DNA of 64,000 nt from Heliocidaris erythrogramma (lineage: Eukaryota; Echinodermata; Echinoidea; Camarodonta; Echinometridae): positions 25,101,608-25,165,607 of the forward strand of contig CM046868.1 of the NCBI GenBank assembly GCA_025617745.1. Reading direction: 5' to 3'. The notes beneath the pieces are model-generated. The model was not told where the DNA came from. It ran no database searches and was given only the letters and a program-made list of their open reading frames with translations. Position numbers and translations under genes: made by a program. This document shows positions 60,301 to 64,000 of this stretch, one piece after another. Position 1 is the stretch's first letter. The number at the start of each line of letters is the position of its first letter.

Positions 60301-62790
60301 TTTACTATGCAAAAGTGGGTGGTGATAGTATTTACACTGTTGCCCTTCAACTAATTCGGTGCATCTTCTCCTTCTCTGACAGTTAGAAGATCGATGATCT
60401 CGTCCTGCTTTTTTCAGGCAACTGAAGCAGGCATGACCGTCTTTCATCTTTTGCAGTCTTTCAGGTTGGGGCATACTGATCAGTTTTTTGCATTGATCAA
60501 TCCAGTGAGTAGACGTCTCACATAACCAGCACTTGTGGAATGAAGGCCGACTTGATGACGACTTTACATGATGAACTGAAGCTTTCTGCTTACTACCACT
60601 GCTGTTGTTACTGCATCTGAGTGGAGCAGTTGCTCTGATACGTGCAGTCATTTCATCCGTCATCCAGTCCATCAGCACAGGCAAGGATGAGTCATACTTG
60701 TTATAATTGAGGTACCTGAACCATTCTTTATTGTCCTCCATGTTCAATTTCTTTTCTATGGTTGACAACATCTGTACATTATCAATATCCTGGGTGCGTC
60801 CCACTCCTTTGATAATATTATAACTCCTGAGTATTAGCTGTGAGAATTCACAAAATCTCATATCTTCACCTTCTCGTAATCCTTTGAAGGAGTTGATGTC
60901 GTTTATCACAGCATCTACTAGAAACGTCTTGTCACCATAGACTGCTTCCAAAAACTTCCACGCAGCTCCAGTGTCTGTAACTCCACGTAACATTTCTGCA
61001 GGCTTTCCTTCTAGGCAGTTGCGAAGCAGAGAGATCGTATCTCTTTCTGAGTATGACCTAGAAAGATGAAGGAAATCTGTCTTGAAAAGGTGATAATCCC
61101 TAACATCACCCTTGAATTTCGGCAACTTCATCTTCTCTAGCTTGAACATGGACTCTGAATTGTCGACGGGAACATGATTTGAAGGTTGCTGATTATTATT
61201 ACCTTCTGGCACAGTCTGGTTAATGGTGCTGTCCGAAGAGAGGCCACTGCTACCATGGCTATCTACTTCAAGCCGCAATTCAGTGAAGTATTTCTGGACA
61301 TCAATCATCCAACCTTCCTCTTTGTTGAACTCATCATCATCCTCTATGCAGAGTGTGTATTCTTCATGCTTTTCTTCGAGTTCTGTAAATGTCACTTCAC
61401 ATTTCTGAAATGCTTCTCTCACTTTTTCTATAGGCTGTTGTGACTCTAGTAGATCGACAACTACCTTCCCGTATCTGGTCAGCTTTGCTTTTCCAGCACG
61501 TCGTTGCAGCTTTAGACTCTGTAAATTCTTTGCCTCTGTCATGGTTCATCTTTCAGGGGTCCCAGGTAAGCGGACTAAGATGGATCTCTTAAGGCTTAGG
61601 TTTATCTTGGTAGCTGAATAGAGTTGAGTAACTGACTCAACAAAAGCGTCCTTCTGTACTTCGATCCCAGGTTAGCAGGTTGAATCAGAAGATTCCGGAA
61701 CTGGTTAGCAGACTGATGCTGAAGAATTCATAGCTGGCCGCAACAGCATCAAAGAATTGAATCGCATATTGTATGGGATGGAAGTTTATTGGTGAACTCC
61801 CTTCCAAATCAATATGCGGTGTTAGCCTTATTTATTGACCCCTTCTGTGACTTCAATGATCCATCGATTCAATTCTTTGGGCGATATTAGCCTCGCAAAT
61901 TATCAGAAAATCAGGAGAAACTTGCTGTTCTCTAACTCAAACCAACTACTTCATCGTCTGGGATTGTGGCTGCAAAGTAACCTGGGAAATTTACGGTGTC
62001 TTTGAAGACAAAAATATGGTGTTCTTGAAATTCATTAATAAAAAGTATTGTTTCACGGAAACAGCAGTAAATCGGGAAAATACTGCGGATCAAATAACTT
62101 CCTCACTTTTTCAAGCAATGATCGTGAAATTAGGCACACACATTGTTCTTGTGGTAAAGATGTGCAAGACGTATTGTTTCAATGTGTGGCAAACTGTGTT
62201 GCCATGGTAACAACATATGGCAATAAAACGGAAAGTATTGCAGATCAAACCACTTCCTCATTTATGGAGCAATGCTCAGGAAATTTGGCACACACATTAA
62301 TCACCTTCAGTGATATTTTTTTTCGTATTTTTTAATGCAGGGGCATTATTACGGGTATGATTATATTTTACCACTCTACATTTCAAAATTTAATTTGGGG
62401 CAATAAAATGAGATACTGCTGGCCTTCCAAATCATTGAGGATGATAAAGAATATAGTTTACAAATCATTCATTCCACAATAACATCATGATTTGTGAAAA
62501 TTGACATTATTTGATCTTTATTTTTGAGGGGCAAAGGGGAAAGTAGATAATTATTCTGCCATGAATGAATTGCCTTCATTATAATGGCAGCTTACAAAGA
62601 AAAACCTTGGAAGCTCCTCTTATTCATCTCTCATATCTGTCTTCTTGTTGATAGAGTACTGCAGTTGATGAATCTTACAGATGCCAAGCTTTCACATGGA
62701 GGATGTGAAAAGCTGGACATTGCAATGCTCAGTTTCTTTGAACAGTTCACAAAGATCTATCTAGGACATCAGATACAAAAATCGTCCAAG
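33342..62790 (+). CDS. XPO7: Exportin-7 (RanBP16), N-terminal 568 residues, gene continues off the right edge
   Basis: Fifteen plus-strand exons join in phase: 33342-33359, 40654-40797, 46701-46794, 47229-47299, 47747-47842, 48187-48252, 48702-48845, 49266-49392, 50037-50110, 50756-50875, 51407-51553, 51948-52184, 52610-52733, 55165-55270, 62655-62790. The product is the importin-beta family receptor that exports cargo from the nucleus with RanGTP. It is built from HEAT repeats; the N-terminal repeats form the Ran-binding arch. Human XPO7 matches run through every exon (for example [74 protein letters not shown]). The vertebrate protein is about 1087 residues, so roughly half is here. A BEL/Pao element sits antisense in intron 14. 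The start is a clear ATG (MANVEQ) in a CpG-rich stretch. Confidence 0.96.
33697..34378. mobile_element. TAGCCAGGATTGG foldback element, copy A
   Basis: The near-palindromic unit of about 680 bp starts TAGCCAGGATTGGCTTCGTG and ends with the inverse, CACGAAGCCAATCCTGGCTA with one change. The loop near 34000-34050 contains CAAACACTGG/CCAGTGTTTG. Located in XPO7 intron 1. Confidence 0.88.
34616..34761. repeat. Palindrome with AGCGACTATGCAGTGCACTC arms
   Basis: Arms of about 60 bp. The centre alternates GTGCAGTGTGCAGTGTGCA. It lies just before the TIR element at 34781. Confidence 0.8.
34781..35850. mobile_element. 1.07-kb TIR element
   Basis: A 23-bp perfect terminal inverted repeat begins TTATAAGATGGCTAAGTAAT. 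The interior has only short frames (up to 72 codons) without recognisable domains. The TTATAA end could be target or element sequence. Confidence 0.7.
37705..38010. mobile_element. MITE with GTTCTCATTA ends
   Basis: Ends CCGTTCTCATTATAAG and CTTGTAATGAGAAC are inverted; CTAAG flanks both sides as a possible 5-bp target duplication. It accounts for a 147-codon minus-strand frame. Confidence 0.7.
38600..39520 (-). repeat. Degenerate about 250-bp tandem units, coding-like on the minus strand
   Basis: Three diverged units share GATGAGGTCT...GAAGG...CTTTCATGACCTTCA...GGTTGG, starting at about 38851, 39098 and 39349. On the minus strand each reads VKVM(K)AI.(K)[15 protein letters not shown] peptide broken by stops. 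Could be remnants of a tandemly repeated exon. No family was recognised. Confidence 0.45.
39625..40350. mobile_element. TAGCCAGGATTGG foldback element, copy B
   Basis: The left end matches copy A (33697) for about 280 bp. The loop is different: a 110-bp inverted core around AAATTTCCATTAATGCTAAA. The right arm stops near CCTAGGAGGAAGC and lacks the outer 180 bp. Same XPO7 intron 1. Confidence 0.83.
40428..40563. mobile_element. 136-bp hairpin MITE
   Basis: Arms GTTTCATCAAACTGTCATAA...AAGTTTGCCGACATCCCATT and the inverse form a near-perfect stem with a loop of about 30 nt. It ends 91 bases before XPO7 exon 2. Confidence 0.85.
40654..40797 (+). CDS. XPO7: XPO7 exon 2
   Basis: 48 codons: [20 protein letters not shown] and on to [15 protein letters not shown], residues 7-54. 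Acceptor CACCAG, donor GTAAGT. Confidence 0.96.
40836..40920. repeat. About 85-bp hairpin element, copy 2 (best preserved)
   Basis: ATATCGTCTGTTTGGAGCCA...GGGCGTTAAC, an 18-nt loop, then the inverse. The stem is about 33 bp with no mismatch seen. It lies 38 bases after the XPO7 exon 2 donor. Confidence 0.9.
41046..41184. mobile_element. 139-bp GTTTCATAAAG MITE
   Basis: Inverted ends GGGGAGCGTTTCATAAAG and TTGATGAAACGCTCCCC. Inner arms TCAGTGATTTTTACCGA are also inverted. Related to 889-1031. Confidence 0.85.
42859..43139. mobile_element. 281-bp hAT-like MITE with 8-bp target duplication
   Basis: The terminal inverted repeat CACTGACCTCTACCACCTGG is perfect at both ends. GAAAAAAC is duplicated at 42851-42858 and 43140-43147. 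It creates most of a spurious 109-codon frame. Confidence 0.9.
44804..45266. mobile_element. TIR element, CTTAAAGACCTCAGCCTGAC ends
   Basis: Ends CTTAAAGACCTCAGCCTGAC and GTCAGGCTGAGGTCTTTAAG are perfect inversions; the element is about 460 bp. It may be nested in a larger repeat (44275-46530) whose ends share TTTGGTGGTCCA/TGGTGGACTTTG. Confidence 0.75.
46701..46794 (+). CDS. XPO7: XPO7 exon 3
   Basis: 31 codons plus one base: [31 protein letters not shown]. Matches human YSQLLAATCLTKLVS...[10 protein letters not shown]. Acceptor ATCCAG, donor GTAAGT. The most diverged exon of the set. Confidence 0.93.
47229..47299 (+). CDS. XPO7: XPO7 exon 4
   Basis: Encodes [20 protein letters not shown] and LIQ, residues 87-109, after K86 split across the intron. 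Donor GTAAAT. Confidence 0.96.
47747..47842 (+). CDS. XPO7: XPO7 exon 5
   Basis: 32 codons, [20 protein letters not shown] and [12 protein letters not shown]. Donor GTAGGC. Confidence 0.97.
48187..48252 (+). CDS. XPO7: XPO7 exon 6
   Basis: 22 codons, [20 protein letters not shown] then NQ. Donor GTAAGT. Confidence 0.95.
48702..48845 (+). CDS. XPO7: XPO7 exon 7
   Basis: 48 codons, [20 protein letters not shown] to INMQDDSK. Acceptor CTACAG; donor GTACGA. Confidence 0.96.
49266..49392 (+). CDS. XPO7: XPO7 exon 8
   Basis: Encodes [40 protein letters not shown] and RS, leaving one base. Donor GTAAGC. Confidence 0.96.
49690..49875 (+). repeat. SINE-like fragment
   Basis: Contains a B-box-like GGGTTCAAAACC and the stretch GCCCTTTGGTAAGACATTAA, typical of marine invertebrate tRNA-derived repeats. 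No clean ends. Confidence 0.4.
50037..50110 (+). CDS. XPO7: XPO7 exon 9
   Basis: Encodes [20 protein letters not shown] then TLAPI. Donor GTAAGT. Confidence 0.95.
50756..50875 (+). CDS. XPO7: XPO7 exon 10
   Basis: 40 codons, [20 protein letters not shown] to GILENPQ. Donor GTAAGT. Confidence 0.97.
51407..51553 (+). CDS. XPO7: XPO7 exon 11
   Basis: 49 codons, [20 protein letters not shown] to FTVSSLQ. Donor GTAAGT. The 5' end may show a few residues of lineage-specific change relative to human. Confidence 0.97.
51948..52184 (+). CDS. XPO7: XPO7 exon 12
   Basis: 79 codons, [20 protein letters not shown] to MVQQQLEQ. Relative to human (HWEF) the start APVWQF is two residues longer, because the only nearby acceptor AG is at 51946-51947. 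Donor GTGAAT. Confidence 0.95.
52610..52733 (+). CDS. XPO7: XPO7 exon 13
   Basis: Encodes [20 protein letters not shown] to PDMAIQE plus one base. Donor GTAAGT. Confidence 0.97.
53053..53505 (+). repeat. Tandem duplication, copy 1 (carries SINE)
   Basis: Begins AAATTGGCATTTCCTAAGTT and ends GTCTGTTGCTTCCTAATATT. Copy 2 follows directly. Only this copy is interrupted by the 53098-53412 insertion. Confidence 0.85.
53098..53412 (+). mobile_element. tRNA-derived SINE-like insertion, 15-bp target duplication
   Basis: The tRNA-like segment at about 53262-53334 has seven-base acceptor arms GAACCAG/CTGGTTC, A box TAGCCTGGTGGTTAAGTC and B box GGTTCGAATCC; the T stem is poor. The insertion is flanked by TACAACATTTAACTT on both sides (53083-53097, 53413-53427). 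A GTAAATGAAGAAGCTT inverted pair lies in its left part. Confidence 0.75.
53506..53945 (+). repeat. Tandem duplication, copy 2 (carries MITE)
   Basis: Same ends as copy 1. It lacks the SINE but is interrupted by a MITE between GGGAATA and TAGTCCTTG. Confidence 0.85.
53575..53891. mobile_element. MITE with TAAGCCA(C/G)TTCGG ends
   Basis: The left end TAAGCCAGTTCGGGG and right end CTCCGAAGTGGCTTA are inverted with two mismatches. The target appears to be TA. About 317 bp, absent from the neighbouring duplicate. Confidence 0.75.
55165..55270 (+). CDS. XPO7: XPO7 exon 14
   Basis: Encodes [20 protein letters not shown] to DGELVC with split codons at both ends. Donor GTAAAT. The next intron (7.4 kb) contains the BEL/Pao element. 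Confidence 0.97.
55530..55761 (+). repeat. CGCCAAACAAATTTTTAAGG-type repeat, left of the BEL element
   Basis: Starts TATACCCCCGCCAAAC and its inverse GGGGGTATAG. It leads into a monomer of about 155 bp (ACTTCCTCATTTTACGAGCA ... CCATGGTATCGACATATGGC) that is cut by the retrotransposon. Confidence 0.7.
55762..56107 (-). repeat. 3' LTR of the BEL element (with inverted tail)
   Basis: 301 bases match the 5' LTR at 299 positions. On the outer side, 55762-55815 is a perfect inverted copy of 55854-55907 (54 bp), with a 38-nt loop that itself has a GGAAGTT/AACTTCC stem. Confidence 0.9.
56108..56121 (-). other. Polypurine tract of the BEL element
   Basis: Element strand reads GGGGGCGGGGAGGA immediately before the 3' LTR TGTTTCC, the expected place for plus-strand DNA priming. 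Confidence 0.8.
56428..61542 (-). CDS. BEL/Pao gag-pol polyprotein, 1704 residues
   Basis: Single open frame from ATG to stop. In order: gag-like region with coiled coil and capsid-like domain (about 1-310); Cys/His zinc-finger pairs (about 338-410); retropepsin-like protease with DSG at 453-455; Pao-type reverse transcriptase with YMDD at 862-865; RNase H beginning near FSDAS (D1041); integrase zinc-binding HHCC (about 1338-1378); integrase core with D1410, D1473 and E1523; C-terminal DUF5641-like domain (about 1625-1700). All catalytic residues checked are present and no stop or frameshift interrupts it, so the copy could be active. No envelope gene follows. Plus-strand frames inside are shadows. 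Confidence 0.97.
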   Translation of the reverse strand: MTEAKNLQSLKLQRRAGKAKLTRYGKVVVDLLESQQPIEKVREAFQKCEVTFTELEEKHEEYTLCIEDDDEFNKEEGWMIDVQKYFTELRLEVDSHGSSGLSSDSTINQTVPEGNNNQQPSNHVPVDNSESMFKLEKMKLPKFKGDVRDYHLFKTDFLHLSRSYSERDTISLLRNCLEGKPAEMLRGVTDTGAAWKFLEAVYGDKTFLVDAVINDINSFKGLREGEDMRFCEFSQLILRSYNIIKGVGRTQDIDNVQMLSTIEKKLNMEDNKEWFRYLNYNKYDSSLPVLMDWMTDEMTARIRATAPLRCSNNSSGSKQKASVHHVKSSSSRPSFHKCWLCETSTHWIDQCKKLISMPQPERLQKMKDGHACFSCLKKAGRDHRSSNCQRRRRCTELVEGQQCKYYHHPLLHSKPENNAVGVACVSNTRSLLPVITCQILSDDAQKEGNVLFDSGAQISIIKQSVADELKLKGRKTTINIVKLGQREEELQTYMYKVPIRALDKQSVYTITAVGLPSINDVVDEIQIGDIAADLNLKEKDLNRSGGAIDLLIGTDHPRFHVGETRESTCNRYIARKSPLGWVLFGGRPSDERHAAVFHIKMANPVNLTDFWETEAMGVKYNDCQCDPIHMTKNDRDEYNAINSSCEKVGNQWRIPYPWKRNPQSLPNNRTQAEKVLESTERRLMKDPSHADAYNKQMVEMVEMNFAKKLTENEMVSYKGPIHYVSHHAVIKPEKKSTPVRIVFNSSATYQGHILNDYWLKGPDLLNSLFGVLLRFRENAVAVSGDISKMYHRVLIPLEDQHVHRYLWRNLETDRPPDVYVKTVLTFGDKPSPAMAQIALRRTAEEGEKAHPEASRIIKEDVYMDDICFSTQSRELAVQRTREIDDVLAKGGFRVKGWSSNEKLTDKDHQKPDGKGLLESVTEEKVLGVVWDQHKDVFTYKVKESITGNETQSRLTKRKVLSRIAQLFDPLGFASAFLVKAKIGMQRLWQMGLNWDDELPADEENKWLSLFEEMKGLRNVELDRCLTPPAAVEKPTLCSFSDASEYAFGACIYMRWQLQDGRFETRFVTAKSRVAPLKRLTVPRLELQAAVMATRLIASVGKELRMTVEKTIFFTDSMIVLSWIRSQARVFKPFVSARIGEVQSSSDPSQWRHIPGALNPADDLSRGISVNQLDDRWKTGPEFLCLPEEQWPGDELQADLHAGAEERRSAKVVMHAAIPEVIDCTRVSSWKRLLRITAYVFRFTQILKSKIQKKAISDDKLTLTPEELSKAEKYWVTRAQLSLLPRYERGEFKVLTPFLDDEGVLRVGGRAENLMTSYESKHPALLPSNHHVSFLITRHMHELGHYGIATTTAKTRRKFWILQGAKLAKTIKFQCVVCRRNDHKNETQMMADLPNVRVAPFTPPFHFTAIDYFGPISVKVGRNKTAKYYGVIFTCLNTRAVHLELAVDCTTMEFIQVLRRFYSVRGQPAKLLSDNGTQFIGAQRELREMVRGWSETELRDFCAERGTNWQFSTPSAPHQNGCAESLVKSCKIALRKAVGSQTLTPFELYTCLKEVANLVNQRPIGRIPNDPDDGAYLSPNDMLLGRSSTAIPQGPFNESRNPRRRVEFVQQIVNAFWKCWNRDVFPLLVPRKRWNTQRRNVRVDDIVVIADPNAIRGKWTLGRVIHVYPGADGLIRNVKLKTVDSELRRPINKIVVIYPAEGYED
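61543..61749 (-). other. BEL 5' leader
   Basis: Between the 5' LTR and gag ATG. A standard tRNA primer site (TGG directly after the LTR) was not found at the LTR border. TGGGATCGAAG at about 61668 is an off-position candidate. Confidence 0.5.
61763..62063 (-). repeat. 5' LTR of the BEL element
   Basis: Direct repeat of 55807-56107. Its inner border carries only 15 bp (61750-61764) of the inverse of LTR segment 61865-61879. Relative to the fully palindromic form, 48 bp appear to be missing between two CG dinucleotides. Confidence 0.9.
62064..62340 (+). repeat. Continuation of the 155-bp monomer repeat right of the BEL element
   Basis: About 1.7 monomers with CTTCCTCA, GTGAAATT.GGCACACACAT, GATGTGCAAGAC and GCCATGGTAACAACATATGG, matching 55620-55761. 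This shows the element inserted within a tandem repeat. Confidence 0.8.
62655..62790 (+). CDS. XPO7: XPO7 exon 15
   Basis: Encodes [20 protein letters not shown] to QIQKSSK. Donor GTAAGA. The next human exon (starting LYRRLSEV) is not in the remaining 1.2 kb. Confidence 0.96.
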
Positions 62791-62922
62791 GTAAGAAATA
62801 TAGAAAAGGTCTTATGAATGAGGATGGGGGAGAAAAAAATTATAATTGAGATCAATTTTACTGCAAATTTATGTTCATTTTCAACTGTGACATAATCAAG
62901 AGAGGACTATACCGTCTGTTAA

Positions 62923-63525
62923 GAGCCAAGTCCACCTCAATATCAAGTTGATTTGAATAAACAGAGTAAAATTAAACAAGCATAACAGTAAAAATTTCAC
63001 TGAAATCGGATGTAAAATAAGAAAGTTATGGCATTTTGAAGTTTTGCATTATTTCATGAAACAGTGATATGCATAGCATGGGCGGTATGCAAATGAGTGA
63101 ACCGATGATGTCATGCACTCACTTTTCCTTATGTATTTTATTATATGAAATATCATATATTTCATTTTTTTGCTTCAATAATGTAAAACATGGTTTGACT
63201 CCATATGGAACATGTAAAATCATCATTATTGTAACTTATTTTCATACAAGGAAGGGATTCTTTATTATCACATCTATAAAAATTGAAATATTTGAAATTT
63301 CATATAATAAAATACATAAGGAAAAGTGAGTGTGTGACATCATCGGTTCACTCATTTGCATACCGCCCATGCTATGCATATCACTGTTTCATGAAATAAT
63401 GCAAAACTTCAAAATGCCATAACTTTCTTATTTTACATCCGATTTCAGTGAAATTTTTACTGTTATGCTTGTTTAATTTTACTCTGTTTATTCAAATCAA
63501 CTTGATATTGAGGTGGACTTGGCCT
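62923..63525. mobile_element. 603-bp palindromic MITE with TTAA target
   Basis: Arms of about 230 bp are almost perfect inversions (CCAAGTCCACCTCAATATCA ... and inverse). TTAA stands outside each end (62919-62922 and 63526-63529), as for piggyBac- or Kolobok-type insertion. It lies 132 bases after XPO7 exon 15. Confidence 0.9.
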
Positions 63526-63526
63526 T

Positions 63527-63601
63527 TAAGAGCCCGAAGGGTGTTCACTCTGTGTTAAATTATAGGAGTTAATGCCCTTCTGGCTCCAAACAGACGATAT
63601 G
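63527..63601. repeat. About 90-bp hairpin element, copy 3, split by the TTAA MITE
   Basis: GAGCCCGAAGGGTGTTCACT...GTTAATGCCCTTCTGGCTCC AAACAGACGATAT. The missing outer left arm, ACCGTCTGTTAA, lies on the far side of the TTAA MITE at 62911-62922. Confidence 0.75.
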
Positions 63602-64000
63602 ATGGTGTGACATTGCAATATGTCGTGAGGAATTTTACTAATGTCCAAAAGAAAGCCCTTTATTGTTTATCTCAACAGAGATTTTTTATTTTCTTGTTGT
63701 GTGACAGAAGTATACTTCTTTCTGGAAATAATTGTTTGTGTCTGACAGACAAAAATGATTGCTGACTCATTGGATCTTGGGTTGTAAATATGATTGGCTC
63801 CACAGAAAATACTGAGGTTATGTTTTTAATCTCATGAATCAGTTACAAAAAGTTTGTCAACTTCTCTAACCCTCTGTAAATTGTGCCACTTACTAAACAG
63901 TCAAATTTCTGACACAAATAGTAATAGCATCTGCACTCTGTATAGTAGAAAACTTGATATCACATGGCATAACTTTTTAGTCCAAACATTGGATCTTTTT

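Larger units (their letters stand above)
55762..62063 (-). mobile_element. BEL/Pao LTR retrotransposon, intact
   Basis: 6.3 kb, antisense in XPO7 intron 14. LTR-like direct repeats at both ends (55807-56107 and 61763-62063) differ at 2 of 301 bases by eye, so insertion is recent. A purine tract on the element strand (56108-56121) abuts the 3' LTR, whose first bases are TGTTTCC, as a polypurine tract should. The host monomer ends GCAAT on the left and resumes GCAGT on the right, an imperfect 5-bp target duplication as expected for BEL. With the inverted tail included, the 3' LTR is 346 bp and runs TG to CA. The only long frame is the full gag-pol polyprotein. Confidence 0.93.

Overview
This window looks like nuclear DNA of a marine invertebrate, probably a deuterostome such as an echinoderm. 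The genes have many short exons with GT-AG introns. Their products resemble vertebrate proteins closely enough to name, and introns and intergenic DNA are packed with small inverted-repeat transposons, foldback elements, microsatellites and poly-C tracts. The phylum is an inference; no rRNA or mitochondrial marker is present.

Three host genes can be assembled exon by exon, and the splice phases close in every case. (1) Minus strand, 1976-17760: a complete nine-exon R3HCC1/R3HCC1L orthologue of 647 codons. It has an N-terminal R3H domain, an exon-junction-complex-binding-like motif and a C-terminal RRM-like segment. Its apparent initiator is CTG, not ATG. (2) Plus strand, 24967-28787: a three-exon, 165-residue TIMP-like (netrin-module) protein with signal peptide and six cysteines in the TIMP pattern. 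It lacks the TIMP C-domain and instead ends in a hydrophobic tail that suggests membrane or GPI anchoring. (3) Plus strand, 33342 to beyond the right edge: the first 15 exons (568 residues) of exportin-7 (XPO7/RanBP16).

Intron 14 of XPO7 holds a young, intact BEL/Pao LTR retrotransposon in antisense orientation (55762-62063) with a single 1704-codon gag-pol frame. Its LTR end is a perfect 54-bp inverted copy of an internal LTR segment, which raises the possibility of self-primed reverse transcription.

Layout: 1-1975 downstream of R3HCC1; 1976-17760 R3HCC1 with a 3.5-kb foldback element (4265-7818), several MITEs and a 3.3-kb composite repeat (13955-17269) in its introns; 17761-24966 intergenic repeats, including a mirrored array and TAC microsatellites split by a foldback MITE; 24967-28787 the TIMP-like gene; 28788-33341 intergenic repeats with a perfect 156-bp inverted pair of tRNA-derived SINEs; 33342-64000 XPO7 with repeat-filled introns. 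The three genes share no obvious pathway (mRNA metabolism, extracellular protease control, nuclear export). No operon, CRISPR array or intact tRNA/rRNA gene is present.
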